Source: Artemia franciscana
Taxonomy: Eukaryota; Arthropoda; Branchiopoda; Anostraca; Artemiidae
Direction: 5' to 3'
DNA length: 64,000 nt
NCBI RefSeq assembly: GCF_032884065.1
Contig: NC_088866.1
Location: 57,371,866 to 57,435,865 of the forward strand
In this document: one piece after another, positions 19,904 to 54,930 of the stretch
Layout of the letters: every line of letters begins with the position of its first letter
How positions within the stretch are numbered: position 1 is the stretch's first letter
Made by a program: the position numbers and the translations under genes
The notes under the pieces: model-generated
Seen by the model: only the letters and a program-made list of their open reading frames with translations
What the model was told of the DNA's origin: nothing
The model's database searches: none

Positions 19904-21683
19904 TGAACAATTAGGACATGGTCTAGCCTATGGGCACTTCTAAGTGAAACAAGGAGGACAAAAATGGAGGGAAACATGATAGGCCTTGTCTTATTAATAA
20001 CCTAAGCAAATGATGCAACTTTTTTAACTGATTACACTAATTTCTGTTTCTTAGTTATTCTCAAATTACTTACGGAGCTTAATAGGTTTTTAACCTTGAA
20101 AAGGGATCTATTAAGTGCAGATTTTTGTAGTGCCATGCCCGAAAATAAAGGGCAATGCAATTAATATTTAAATCTTCCGCCAGGCATGATTGCCAAATGT
20201 TTTTGAGGCTAAAGTGTCAAATTCAGCGAAAAGGGACAATTTTAGTGTCCTTCTAGAAAATTAGCCAATATACTTTAAAAGTTGATAAAAAAAAAAAAAA
20301 AGGCTTTAAATGGTTTTTTCGGAACTCCAGGGCTAGAATTACGTTCTTTTTTTTCAATTAAAAGCAAAGCTGTTCTTCCAATAAGTAAAATCCCGTGTAA
20401 AACCTCAAATCACCTAATAAGAAGAAAAGTGGAAGAAGAAAAATAATTCAGTACCATTTCTTGGGTTCTATCGAACCTTCGGTTGTACTAGTTATTATTC
20501 TTCCGAAAGCTCAGTAAAACCTTGTTTTTTAACAAGCCTTTGCCGCTTTTTGGACGACAGATTTCATTTTCGTCGTTTTTGGCAACAAAATTCGAAAGCG
20601 TCTTATTTCAAGATCTGCAGAAGATTCTGAATCATTTGTGCTGCGTGCGCGGTGTTATAGGAACGTAAAGAAAAGTTGAAGTACAACTAAGATGAATGAA
20701 AAAATGTGTTGTTTAGTTTTTACATTTAAATTCAAAATGTTCACTCTGTTTGGCAAGAAAACGAAAACGGCGATAAAACCTGTCTTCACTATGAGCCGCC
20801 CATGCCGTCTCGGCCGGAAAACGCCATAATGAAGACAGGGCTTAAAAGATTTGCGCCAGCAGACCACAGATATGATGTCTGTCGCTGCCGACACGACTAA
20901 ATTGCCCTCGCTCCCTCTTTTCCTTCAGTAGCATATCAGATCTTAAGCAAAATTTTGCCGACCATTTCCCGCAGAGTAGCGGGTGAAACGCGCTTGGCTT
21001 GGAATGTGCTTCACATCCTTTTCACCTGGATTTTGCCAACGCGTTTGGTAACGCTGCTCTCACAAAAATACACAACCACAGCGTTATTTCATGAAAACAT
21101 TAATGTATTCATGAGATCAATTAACTAAAAGATCAAACTTGATAAGGAGAGAAATAATAACAAGACAAATACCACTTGTTCTGTATAAAGCTAATTTATT
21201 CTTCAAAAACAAAGAAATGTCAAATTCTTTGCAAATAGTGACAAGACAAATATCACATGTACTCAATAAAATGTTGAAATAACAAAGAAAAAGCACAAAA
21301 AACCAAAGAAAAGGGATTTTGGGTGTCAAGAATAGCTATGGTTTTTTGAGGAAAATCCGTTTCTCTCTGCCCACCCTCTTTCTTCTGAGAAAAGGTCAAT
21401 GGCGTCTATAAAAGACAATGGAAAAGTTTATTTAATCGCAATCCTTTTCACCAAAAGCAGAATGGTGCAAAACAAATGTCTAAGCAAATCCCAAATATTT
21501 TGCGCTAGTCCTTTGCCATCTTCGCGACTCAAAATGGACCGAACCGAAAAACCTAGAAAAAAGGACCCAATAAGGTCCTAGACAATTCTCAGGTCGACCT
21601 AAGACGACCTAGAGCGACCGTAGGGACCCAAAAAGCATCCAGAGGGCGCTCCAAGAGGCTCCAGTTGCCGGGCCCTTTTTCTA
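19904..21683. other. non-coding stretch with a small hairpin
   Basis: No gene supported. 20460-21080 is richer in CpG than its surroundings and could be a promoter or a foreign insertion. A 15-bp inverted repeat (CCTGTCTTCACTATG at 20779-20793 and CATAATGAAGACAGG at 20825-20839) encloses a GC-rich 31-nt loop. Confidence 0.3.
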
Positions 21684-21905
21684 GCGTGAGAACCTGCTCA
21701 AATTTCTAGTATATTTGAAATTTTGGATAGGTCCCCCCCAAGCCACACGGCCTGAGAACCACATTTTTTCAGTATATTTGAAAGTTTAGATAGGTCCCCC
21801 GGTCACACGGTGTGAGAACCTGCTCCTTCTTCCAGTATATTTGAAAGTTTAGATAGGTCCCCCGGTCATACGGCGTGAGAACTTTAGTGGGATTTTTAAG
21901 TATAC
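21684..21905. repeat. 60-66 bp tandem repeat, about 3.5 units
   Basis: The landmark GAGAAC recurs at 21688, 21754, 21814 and 21877. Units share AGTATATTTGAAAGTTTAGA and TAGGTCCCCCGGTCA. The last unit decays into two copies of ATACTTGAAAATTT. Confidence 0.8.
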
Positions 21906-22689
21906 TTGAAAATTTTCAAGCATACTTGAAAATTTCGTGAAGTTGACCTAAAAACACACATAAAAGCCGCATATTTTTTTTTATTAAGTGTTTGGATCGG
22001 GTCCCCTCCCCCCAAAAAAACACAAAAAACAAAAATCGTGTGTCTATTAGGTTGACTTTGGGAAGAACCTGTTGAGGTTCACCCTCGTCCAAAAAATGAT
22101 TAAGCAGCAGCAAATCAAATGAGGAACAGATACTTTGCTACTAACTACTATCCAGGCCGCACCTCTGCATACTCCTGTAGACTACAAATCATTAAACACC
22201 TTAACTTTTTACTTAAGAGCAGTTATATGCTTGCTCCAGTTTTTTTTTCAAAAAAAAACTTCTTCTAAACCCTCTTGAGCAAGTCATATGTTTCACCACG
22301 TTTAAATTTTCGTACTTACGAAAACTAAGTATTGCAGATACGATAAAAAAAATCCCTAAGACGAAAACGAACCTGAAAAGTACAAAGCATAAATCGAAAG
22401 CCGTTGTAGTTAAGAAAAAACTGAAAATAAATAAATATGGTATTGATTTTGAAAAAATGCCAAAAGTGTCCTTTTTTTCAAAAAGTTGCCTTTTTTGCCC
22501 AATAGTGGCACGGTTTCACCCAGAGTGAAAAATTGTCAAAAAAGCACTAAAAGTGTCCCTTTGGAAACCCTGCTGCCAAGATCTAAGTGCAGATTAAGTA
22601 CTGGCAACGGCCAACATTCACACAACAGTTAATTAAGCGAATGGCGAATTCTAATAATTGAATTCCATATTTGTTAGAAATAATGGATA
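21906..22689. other. non-coding, no gene seen
   Basis: AT-rich, with scattered homopolymers and no supported features. Confidence 0.3.
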
Positions 22690-23450
22690 TCTTCTCAAGC
22701 AAAAACTTAACCCATATAGGTGGTGAATTGGGCAGATCACATTGGTTTAAAATCTAGTACAGGAAAGACAAAATTTTTCTCATTAAATCACCCCGGTTCT
22801 CTTTCACTAACTGTTAATCAAGTACAGTTGGTTCTGATCTATAGTTTCACCTACTTTGGCTCCCAATTTTGTACTTATGGATCTTCAGACACCAATATTC
22901 AACAGAGGCTGCAGAAAGCACAGGCGGTCTTTTCTTCCCTCAAAAAAACATTGAGAAACCGAAGTGAAATTAATGCACATTCTGAGGTTCAAAACTACCT
23001 AGGTTTGGTTCGAACAATCCTTCTTTACGGGTGCGAAACTTTGTCAGTGAAGTAACTACATAACACTGTACTATGGGTGTTTTAGAATACTTGTCTGCGT
23101 AGTGTCCTAAGGGTATATATGCATGGTCACATATTAAGTATGGATATACGATGAATGTGTGGTATCAAGAGATGCACTGTAACCGCGATCAAGGAGCGTC
23201 GACCAAAATGATTGGGCCATGTCTTACGGAGCCTATCTGAGTACTTGTCTTCCCAAATCGTAATAACTGAGCCCCTCAGCTCTTGGAAGAGACAACAGAG
23301 AGGGCAGTAGAAAATATGGTGGAGCCCGATTAAAGTAGATCTTGAATCTATTGTGGGATTACGACAGTTCGATCACGGATTGTCAACTCTATGGTTCTAC
23401 CTAAAACTCCACTGACAGCAGAGCGCATTAAATGATCCATCAGGTCTTGA
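22690..23450 (+). pseudogene. LINE reverse transcriptase C-terminus
   Basis: The frame at 22720-23055 contains IGLKSSTGKTKFFSL, FTYFGSQFCTYGSSDTNIQQ, RLQKAQAVFSSLKKTLRNRS and VRTILLYGCETLSV. This is the stretch after the RT catalytic box in non-LTR retrotransposons (KTK, YLGS, RI..A, LLYG.E). Downstream in broken frames are LRSVLRVYMHG and PKWLGHVLRS, the usual C-terminal W-L-G-H segment. It is truncated on both sides. Confidence 0.7.
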
Positions 23451-23756
23451 AGATCCTTAATGCCAGGAAAGGTCAGATACCTGGTTCCGGCCACAAGTAC
23501 ACGTTCAGGGTTAAGTAAGATAAAATATTTAATTTCAAAGAATGTCTATGACAAGACCCGAAGGATTTAATTTACATTTCGGAGTCATAAAACCATAAAC
23601 ATATTTCATAAAAATAGCAAGACAACTAAACAACTGGCTAAACAATGTCAATAACAACGAAATCAGAAAAGCAAAGCCATTTATTTCTAAAAAAAAAATT
23701 AGGCGGCAAATGTCAAAGAGTTAAAAAGGTAAAAACTAAATCAAAATTAAAAAACA

Positions 23757-23895
23757 GGTCCTGTGGTGGCGCAGTGGATTTGACCTTAGCTTGGTAATAC
23801 GGGACCCAGAGATCGAATGACGCTGCAGGAATGCACTGCAGGACCGACGCAGGGACCTTAATAGTCAAGAAGCGTCGTTAATTCTTAAATAATAA
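23757..23895 (+). repeat. tRNA-derived SINE
   Basis: The head has an A-box-like TGGCGCAGTGG at 23767-23777 and a B-box-like GAGATCGAATG at 23809-23819 at the correct spacing. The body includes GGACCGACGCAGGGACCTTA and GTCAAGAAGCGTCGTTAATT, and the tail is AT-rich (TAAATAATAATTAAAA). A related copy is at 56875-56990 and a diverged one at 44935-45120. SINEs are transcribed by RNA polymerase III and mobilised by LINE proteins. Confidence 0.7.
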
Positions 23896-23899
23896 TTAA

Positions 23900-24716
23900 A
23901 AAACAGTGAGATAAAATTAGCGTTGAATACGTTTAAAAGAGACATATTAACGAAGGGGAGGGAATAAAAGAATCAAACGAACATGAGACTTAGGCATCAC
24001 CAGTGCCAAAAACCAGAAAACACGCAGCTTATTTTATCAATACAATAGGGACAAAGGGTTTTTCATACCCAGAAGTTAAGCAACGAATGGGGAAAAGATA
24101 AGTACAGGTTTAGAAACAGTATGCGGCAAGTGGTGCCCGGATGGAGAGCGTCTTCGGGGAAAATGTTTTTCGTACGAAGGTTTATTATTGCATTTTTCGC
24201 AAAAGGGAGGCACGACATTTTTTTTTCTTTGCTCAAGAGTTTCCAGCTTGTCCATTCTCAGAAGGAGCGAGTGAGGTACCCTAACTTCTTTAAAGATTAT
24301 TCTCTGGGCTATTTTTTCTGATTTATAACAGGTAATGCCAGCATCCCAAATTGAATATGCATATTCAAGATGTGGGCGGACGAAGGAAGTATAGATCTGT
24401 AAAGAATGGGATGGGGGGGGACGTTAAATTTATTCAAAAGCTTAAAGAAAGAGTTGGACGCATTAGCTTTATGGAAAATATCTTTAGCGTGGAAATCGTA
24501 ACTACAAGTAATTTAAAGGAAGACACAGAAATATTTGGGGGTGTAGGTTTGGGGAAAATAGGTGAGATTTTAAGGAAACATATTGGAATTATAATAGGTT
24601 TAAAGGGGTTTACTCTCATGCCCAAGAACGCAGCGTCATCTGCAATATTATTTAGGATACTCTTAGGGTCGTTTACTACTGACTAAAAAAGAAAACTTCC
24701 GACGTTCAGACCTCCA
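23900..24716 (-). pseudogene. LINE reverse transcriptase fragment (CR1/jockey-like)
   Basis: On the minus strand, frame pieces read NNIADDAAFLGMRVNPFKP (catalytic A-D-D at about 24640), then, after a frameshift, IYTSFVRPHLEYAYSIWDAG near 24380-24330, which is the VRP.LEY motif following RT in jockey/CR1/Rex elements. Further on come EVRVPHSLLLRMDKLETLEQ and RKKNVVPPFCEKCNN. Indels separate the parts. Confidence 0.65.
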
Positions 24717-25315
24717 TAAAAACTATAGTTGAATGACTATTGTTCTCAATTCTCGGATTTAAAGTTCTTAACATACCCTTTTTTATTTATTTTATTTTAT
24801 TTATTAATACCAAATACGTTAAGCTTTCAAGCTTGTCGCAACAAACATAATAAATAGAAGTTATGACAATACTGACAACATAATACACACATACAAATCA
24901 ATGAAACAATCTTTATTAGCTTTACTGATGTTTTGCGAGCTCCACACTCCACATTGCCCGTAGTTCCCAAATGTTAAGCTTTGCGGAAAAGCGGCTTCCA
25001 ACAACGCAGCGGGAAAACGCACATAGCGCACTTCCAACAACGCACGAGGGTCATCGAAAAAAAACGCAAGAAATAGTCGACTATCATGGGAAGTAAGTGC
25101 CTCTTTATAATAATACCACTTCAGAACAATTGTGCTGTTTTTTTAATGCCACAGGAAGGAACATTTGTCACTATCCTTTAGTGAGTAACATTCAGCCAGA
25201 TGGCACTTGTCTGTTTTTAAATTAGACTAATCATCACAATCAGCAGTGAATATAAACAAGTTAAATATAGTGAGTAAGCATATTCCGAAACTAACGTAGT
25301 CAAAATCTATATAGA
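24717..25315 (+). promoter_or_regulatory. upstream region of Rpt3
   Basis: 599 bp between the LINE relic and the Rpt3 start codon. 24785-24830 is a TTTTA-rich tail. A 14-bp direct repeat CTTCCAACAACGCA occurs at 24995-25008 and 25031-25044, 36 bp apart and about 300 bp before the ATG, in a locally CpG-rich patch. It is a candidate promoter element. No clear TATA box or transcription start can be assigned. Confidence 0.35.
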
Positions 25316-48144
<22,829 letters not shown>

Positions 48145-48259
48145 TTTGGAAAATAGCTCAAAATTTTGGATTTTCTTTTTTATATTCTATAAGTATTGAC
48201 AAATCGAAACACTCTGTATGTCTATTTTGGTTGTTGTTAATCAAACAGTTGATGGTGAT
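48145..48259 (+). other. Rpt3 3' flank (probable 3' UTR)
   Basis: AT-rich sequence right after the stop. No AATAAA falls within it; the nearest on this strand is at about 48684 (GAAATAAAAG), which would mean a 3' UTR of over 500 nt. Confidence 0.35.
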
Positions 48260-48640
48260 GAACTGTAAATAGGGAGTGGCCAGAGCTAATAGTCACCAAA
48301 ACCTAACCTTAAAATAAGTAGTTTTGCTAACAACTAACACATCAGATCAATATACTTTTTATTGTGATTCCAAATATGTGAAATTTATCAAATTTAAAAT
48401 TGCGCATCAATGGCGACGAGCCTAAGAAGATTTGCCTGATTTTTGGAAAAAAAAAGAAGAAACTACCACAAGGCGGTAAGACGTGCTAGAGAAAACTACG
48501 TCATCACATGCAGCATGTCCGAAAAGTGTATTGTAGACGTTTTATGCTCCCATCTACAAAATGTGAATTGCGCATTTTTTTTTTCTTTCAAAAGAAAGTT
48601 CACAAATGCTTTTTTTTGCTTCTAGATGTTTTTCATCGAG
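48260..48640. repeat. dispersed palindromic family fragment
   Basis: Shares, in inverse orientation to 13962-15054, GAGCCTAAGAAGATTTGCCT and CTCCCATCTACAAAATGTG. It matches 49380-49640 around TTCCAAA-TTGTAAAATTTGT. The coding-looking ENYVITC frame is shadow. Confidence 0.45.
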
Positions 48641-49379
48641 TCGAAGAATGTTGACGAACTCGTGAACGAACTCATTCGAACAGAAATAAAAGTTCTAGTA
48701 CTCTTCCTAAGTCTCCGAAAAGATTATGTCAAAGTAAAATGGCGTTTTCTTGCATATTGTTGCACCAAACTACTATTCTGACACAAAGGGGAAGAAACTG
48801 TTATCGATTTAGAAATTATTGAAAAACTATAAATTGAACTATTCTGTTTCAGAGGCAGTAATGCCACATGGTGGTGCGGCTTTTCCTGTAAAATAAACGG
48901 TTAATATTGAGAAATATTTTAAACTTCGTTTAACCAAGTTGATTCACTTGATGGTTGATAAATTAGGTTCAGTGATGGATAATTTTGCATCAGCTGTTAT
49001 GGAGAAGTGCTGTTGAAGTCATTGCTTGGGGGGACATCAGATGCCTCAAAGAGTGCATTTTACACCTAGATTTTCTAAATTTACGTTAGCTCAAGAAATT
49101 GTAGAGGAACTCTGGGGAGAGGAGGTAGAAACCAATTTCTCTTCTGATCGACTAAGACTCTGTATACGTTCTATGGGGTTAAGCTCCCTTCCTATTGTAG
49201 AAAAATCTTCTTTTTTGTAACAAAAGATATTAAATTCATTTGCTTACTGGTACAAAAGGTGAAGAGGTGGAGGAGTATCTTGAGCATTATCAAGGGATTT
49301 CTCAGGAGGGGGCGGCAACTGTTGATGGGAGCTGTCTTGTGTCGACGTTTTAAATGGAGACATTGGGATTCGTGTTTGT
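48641..49379. other. unassigned stretch
   Basis: An open frame at 49026-49220 (RVHFTPRFSKFTLAQEIVEE) has plausible composition but no splice sites or family match I can name. I do not call it. Confidence 0.3.
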
Positions 49380-49640
49380 TTTTATTTCTTAAACAGTAAT
49401 ATCGCAACCAACTGTACGTAAGGAGCAACTCGTGTTTGCAGTAACCAGAACTTGAGAAGGCTTTAATAGCAACATATACGTTAAAAAAAAAATCCACTTC
49501 TATGGTAATTCCAAAGTTGTAAAATTTGTTAAGTTTAAAGTTATCTAGCAAAAATTACAAGCCTGAGAAAATTTACTCAGTTTACAAAAACAGGGGGAAA
49601 CACTTTCATTACTATGTTCTTTAATTTGCAAATTGAAATC
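49380..49640. repeat. dispersed palindromic family fragment
   Basis: Contains ACTGTACGTAAGGAGCAACT and AAGCCTGAGAAAATTTACTC, blocks shared (inverted) with the 13962-15054 copy. Confidence 0.5.
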
Positions 49641-49975
49641 AGTCTTAAATTATCTTAGATATTCTCCTGCAAGTAACTTTTTCAAATGCATTAAATGGCT
49701 TTAGTCACTTGTTACTACATAAAATAAATTAAGTAACAGAGAAATTATGTTAATCCTCAGTCAAGTTTGTACCCGTCCAATCTAGGACGCTACCAATCAA
49801 TTTATAAGCATTGATTAAGAGCAAACAATGGGGCTTATGGGTGCCGCAACTCTCGCCATGTATTGGATTGATGTGGGCATGATTTGAAAAAGGAGAAACG
49901 ATGAAGAAAACCAAGATTTTTTTTCAAATGAAATAAAGGAACGACATCATAACATAAAACAAGCAAAATTTAATT
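49641..49975. other. unassigned stretch
   Basis: No feature seen. Confidence 0.3.
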
Positions 49976-50230
49976 CGTTTATCAGGGGGGGGGGCTGTCC
50001 CTTCTTGACACTCTGCGCTAAAGTTTCACAGTGATTTAAACAATTCTTATCCCAGTTCAACGGCTTTTGTGTTTGAGAATTCGTTCTTAAAGAATATGAA
50101 CAAAAAGTCAAATTTTGCATAAATACCGGGGATTTAGGAGGGGGCAACTCCCTTCATATACGTAATAATATCATTGTTTTAAGTTTTTATGTCATTCTTT
50201 ACTTTTATTTTAAAAAAACATTGTTTCTTT
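49976..50230. repeat. dispersed palindromic family fragment
   Basis: ACACTCTGCGCTAAAGTTTC, CCTTCATATACGTAATAATA and TTGTTTTAAGTTTTTATGTC correspond to the 13985-14190 segment. It ends at the T tract. Confidence 0.55.
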
Positions 50231-50231
50231 A

Positions 50232-50233
<2 letters not shown>

Positions 50234-50307
<74 letters not shown>
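50234..50307. repeat. 74-nt poly(T) tract
   Basis: Uninterrupted T run. On the minus strand it reads as poly(A), but it sits at the end of a palindromic repeat that itself ends in T-rich sequence, so it may be a slipped homopolymer. Confidence 0.95.
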
Positions 50308-50308
<1 letters not shown>

Positions 50309-51049
50309 TTAATACTGCAGCCAATAGTGCTGCATAAGTAAAGAGGATATGGATTCAGTGTATTTTTTTTGTCTTATTCTTCGTCGTCGTGTTCCAACAG
50401 GTCACTTCATATTAAAGGAGTTGTAGAAACTTTGGAGGAGCCTCATTCGATTGGAAATGGAAAGTTTTAGTGGCCTTTTCATAGGTCAAAAGAGATTGAA
50501 GGGCAACCAAACCCCATTCCAAGCCTTTTTAGCTGTCCCACATATAAACCCTCCAAGACATCCGATCAGAACATCTACATAGCCATTTTGTTCATAACTA
50601 TGCCTCTGGAAATGACATGGCCCCCTCAGCCCCTAGGCTAAGGGCTACAAATTATGCAAGTTCCCCATTGTTTATATACAGGTTGTATTATTAGAATTGT
50701 TCCTGAATCTCCAAAAAGGGCTAAGGGTATCAAGATGAAACTTTTTGGGTTGTTCAACTAGAGCTATATTAAACCAAAGACGAAAAGATGAAGAAATAAA
50801 ATCAAATTATAATTAAAAGCTTAAAACAAAGAGAATTCATTTCAATAGATAAATGAGACCCAAAATGTACAGAACGTCCCACCGCAAAGCTACTATGGCT
50901 GCGAACACAGTGATAAAGAAAAAGACACATACACTAAAAATGGAAAATTGCGAATGGCTGCAAATCACTACCTACTCATATAAAACGAAACAGAGCCAAA
51001 TGCCATGCGCAATACTTAACCCTTTAAACCTTACCATAGGACTTTAACC
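50308..51049. other. unassigned stretch
   Basis: No gene or repeat recognised. Confidence 0.3.
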
Positions 51050-51215
51050 CTTGCCAGGTTTTAGATTAAATTTACGACCAGCTCCACTACCTATGTATGA
51101 CACACAATTATCTAAGTTCCCTTTAAATTGCTGGTATTTCTTTGTTCGCAAGTTTATCGAAGTAATCTATTATGCTCCCCCCCCCCTAAAAAAAAATCCT
51201 GGATCCGCCTCGGAA
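51050..51215 (-). repeat. dispersed repeat, minus copy
   Basis: Its reverse complement matches 55372-55530: GGCGGATCCAGGATTTT followed by a G run, GCATAATAG, TTGCGAACAAAGAAATACC and GGTCGTAAATTTAAT. Identity is roughly 80 %. Function unknown. Confidence 0.7.
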
Positions 51216-51379
51216 TGAAAGCTATAAAATTCTTTATAAATACAAAAAAAAAAAATACGCGAGCTGCAGTAATTTATGATTACTAACGACAAAAAAACGA
51301 ACATATTCTTGATTCCTATTCCTAAGCCTTAACAACTAAAAAAAATGGCAACACAGCAATTACTTGAGAAATAATTTCA

Positions 51380-52070
51380 GCTAAAGAGAATAAACATAGT
51401 TATTAAAAACAAAAATTTTTAACTGATTGGCTGTATCGAATTCCCCCCCCCCCCCCAAAAAAAATGGTCCTTGAATTTTTTTTCATTTGTGATAGGCTTA
51501 AAACTTACAGGGCCAGATTGTATGGATGGCTATATGTATATGTGACATCTGAAACTGATCCCAAAGAATTTGTTGTTTTATGATTGGTTTAAATTTACAG
51601 GGTACGCAGACTGAGAAAATGAAGCCTCAATGAAGTCAAAAATATAAAAAAAAATTACGGCATTGATTTGCGACTTTTGAAATGTGCCTAAGTTTCCTTT
51701 GTCTGATTGGCTTGTAAGTTGATGGGTATTTAAATTGGGCAAAATAAGAGTAAAAGAAGAAAATATGAAAAAATAATTAGTTTGTATCGATTCATAATAA
51801 CCAACACGAGTCAAACAATTGTTTTATCAGATGCCCATGAAATTGTCAATTGACTGGATTAAGGGGATTTAAATGGGAACAGCAATCTTGGGAAGAAAAA
51901 ATACTGGTTGCATCGCTTCGTAGTGTGAAAATATTTATAGTATTTCGCTGGTCAGCTTAAAAATTTTAGGGCATGTTGGCAGGGCCAAAAAAACTTTCAT
52001 TAATACAAAAATGAAGAGAAAAAGTCTGGCTGCGTTGATTTCTGGCGTTTTTTTTTTTATTTATGACTCC
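51380..52070. repeat. degenerate ~123-bp tandem repeat
   Basis: Related segments such as GGCTGTATCGAATT (51428), CGGCATTGATTTGCG (51660), GTTTGTATCGATTCAT (51783), GGTTGCATCGCTTCG (51908) and GGCTGCGTTGATTTC (52030) are spaced 122-125 bp (one gap 232). Each is preceded by an A-rich GAAAAAA segment and an upstream GATTGG..TTAAA..TTACAGGG motif. Strongly diverged, so old. Confidence 0.6.
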
Positions 52071-52780
52071 TTTTTGTCAAGGCAATAAAACACAACTCTA
52101 ACTTTTAAATACCCTTGACAGGTATTTATTAAAAAAAGAAGGTCATAGCAAAATCGAACACCTAAAGAATATTTAGTTAAAGTAATAGATTCATATACGA
52201 TTATATTCAAGGGTTTCTACTGGATAGTGGATAAGATTGCTTTAGGCCTATAGGAGCAAAAAATATGTAGATTCTCAATTCTTATAAATAAGGATCCTCC
52301 TCCTTATCCACCTAGAATTTGGGGTGGATCGGCTTCTTGTGGATCAAAAATTATTCATCCACATGTTGGGTGTATTTTAACACTTTTTCATCAGTTATGA
52401 TAAAAGGGGGAAGTTTGAGAAATGTCAAATTTTCTGAGATCCATCTAGTGCAGTATATGTTTCTTCAGCAATTTTCAGAAACCTTTCATGAACTTTTGAA
52501 ATGACAAGGCTAAAATATCAAACAAGTTCCATCAAACTCATCATTATTATGACCCTTATTAATGGTTATAATGAGCTGGTCTTTTCACAGCATAGGGTAT
52601 TCAACACTTTTGATTATTGAATCAAAAACAGCTAAGAAGGCTCAATTTGGATAAATAAAAGAAAGTTTGCAGAGTCCCCATCTTAAAAAAATGAAAACAC
52701 ATCATTGGTGTAAACATATAGTATTGTTTGCAGCTAATGGGATAAATGAATAAAAAAAATTTTTTACTTAATTAAGTCCG
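52071..52780. other. unassigned stretch
   Basis: No supported gene. Confidence 0.3.
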
Positions 52781-54930
52781 ATCTGTCCATAGAAGTCTTT
52801 TTGGTGCCTCTTTTTTCACCATTCTATTGGTGCAACTCCCACGTGCACTTCTGTCAAAAATGCACTTCTGTCGGTCGGAGAAGCACCAGTAGGCTAAGCG
52901 GCGAGGAGTTGTTCATCCATCTCTTTGGGAGGCACCCTCTAGGTTGAGAACCATGTACCCGGCCTTCAAAGGCTCTCCTCGGGAGACGACTGCTATCTAT
53001 ACGTTGTATGTGCCCTAGCCATCTAAACTGCTGCGGTTTTATTCTGTCGAGGATGTTTAGTTTGACGTCGAGCTTACGGGAAAACTTGATGATGGATTAC
53101 GATCTATCGTGATACGTGATACCGACAATACGTCACAATGATTTTGTTTCGAAGGTAACAAGACGATACATGTCATCTGTTGTTAGCGTCCAGGACTCAC
53201 AGGCATAAATGGTATTAGGAAATATAAGCGAGTTAAATAGACTCACTTTAAGCGTTGTTGAATAATTCTTGCTCCTCTAGATGGATATAAGACTTTTAAA
53301 GTTGGAAATAGCAAGTGCCAGAGATCTCTTAATGTCTTTGGAGTGATTATTGTCGGAGATGAGTAGGCTACCAAGGTAGGTAAATTAACTTACCTACTAT
53401 TTGCTATAATATTCAATTTGGATTCTGGAGTTTACCTGATAATCCAGTTGACGTAAGCAGTGCACGGTCATAGTTTTCGAGGTGTTGGTGGTCATCTCAA
53501 AAACGCTGGTTGTCATCTAGGCAGTTTCATTCCAGGATTGAAGATCACGAAGAGGCTCAAAACTACGGCTATATCGTCACCATAAGTAAGTTTGTCTATC
53601 ATTACCACTCATATGAGGGCACCAGATGGGATATCAGTTACTCTAAGCACTGCAGTTAAAAATAGATTGAAGAGCTCCCGTAATAGCAAGAAACCTTTTA
53701 GAACGCCGGTTGATGTTTTAAAGCTTTTGGTAAGGCCTTCTCCAGTCATGACACTACTTCTAAACTTTGTGTACATGTTCTTTATGAAGAAGACTAAATT
53801 ATGTGGAATTCTAAAGTGAAGAAGATAGGCCCATAGGTCTTCTCTCCAAACGAGGCCTGTTTGAAATCTATGAAGAGCTGGTAGATACTGTGGTGTCGTT
53901 CAAGATATTTTTCCAGGGACTGTGAAAATCTGATCGAGCGTTACTTATTTGGTTTGAAACCCACATGGTATTCTGGGATGACGGCTGAACCTATGGCTCG
54001 GATTCACCCTAACATGACATGTGTCATTATTTGTACAGGACGGCCAGTCAGTCTGATGGGTTGGTAGTTGTAACAGACTGACTACCGTGGTTTCACACCA
54101 TAGTTTAGCGTAGTGACTTACTTCCAAGGCAGCTGTGGCGATTTTATGATTCAGATCAAATTCAAAATTCACTATCACACGTTAAGGCTGTATTCTATGA
54201 CGGTCAGCAGCTTTTTTGATTTTCATATCTCTGATAGCTTCTTAAATATTAGAGTGAAGGGAGATGAGGCTTGGGTCGGTAGCGATTACGGGGAAACGGG
54301 ATAGGAGAGCTAGGTCAGGGAGGATGGTTAAACTTAGTTTTTTTCTCAAACTGCTCTTTCCATCCACATTGGGTTCTATTTTAAATTGTATATTCCTTGA
54401 AGGGCTTGCTCCTTCAAGGAGGGAGCAAGCGCTATGGTCCTTCTTTCTAGCCAGTTCCCATACTCATCTATACTTGAATTGTGGATCTTCATTCTTAAAA
54501 GCCGTTTCATGCTGCTCACATTTTTCTTTAACAAAGACACGGCGAGCACTGCATATTGCTTTCTCTATAGCTCTTTTTAGTTGCTTGTATTGCTCTTTGT
54601 TTTCTTTTTCAAGCTTGTTGGTGTGTTGTTGACATTAGCCTGTTGTTGGCTTTGGTGGCTTTTCGTCACATAGGTGAATGATCTCTTCTGTGATCTAAGG
54701 CTTCTGGTTATCTTTCTGGACACTTAGCGTGGAGAGAGTGACATCGCGAACCATTTGCGTGATGCTAGTTAACAGGTTGTCAATGTCACTCTTATGCAGA
54801 GGTAGCGGGGAGTTTGAATTGAGATCCGAGATCTTTTCCGATAGAGCAGCTATGTAGGCTCTTTGAGTTGCTTTGTCATTCAGAAGATCTACTCGAAATT
54901 TGTCAAAGTCACCACCAGTATATTATAGTA
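52780..54930 (-). pseudogene. long decayed LINE reverse transcriptase
   Basis: Minus strand, from high to low coordinates: ALSEKISDLNSNSPLPLHKS, LEKENKEQYKQLKRAIEKAI (linker after the endonuclease), VIPEYHVGFKPNK (the Q.GF.P-type RT motif), YQLFIDFKQASF (catalytic Asp region), YGDDIAVVLSLF at about 53560 (Y-A-D-D box as G-D-D), then IKPQQFRWLGHIQRIDSSRL and FEGRVHGSQPRGCLPKRWMN (C-terminal W-L-G-H region). The motif order spans a complete RT, but stops and shifts are dense. Confidence 0.75.

Noticed and set aside
20655..20894. 79-codon minus-strand frame in a CpG-richer patch
   Set aside because: No homology, and it spans a small hairpin; may be chance or part of an unrecognised repeat.
49026..49220. 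64-codon open frame (RVHFTPRFSKFTLAQEIVEE)
   Set aside because: No splice sites, homology or neighbouring exons that I can support.
54264..54632. 122-codon plus-strand frame
   Set aside because: Antisense shadow of the decayed minus-strand LINE.
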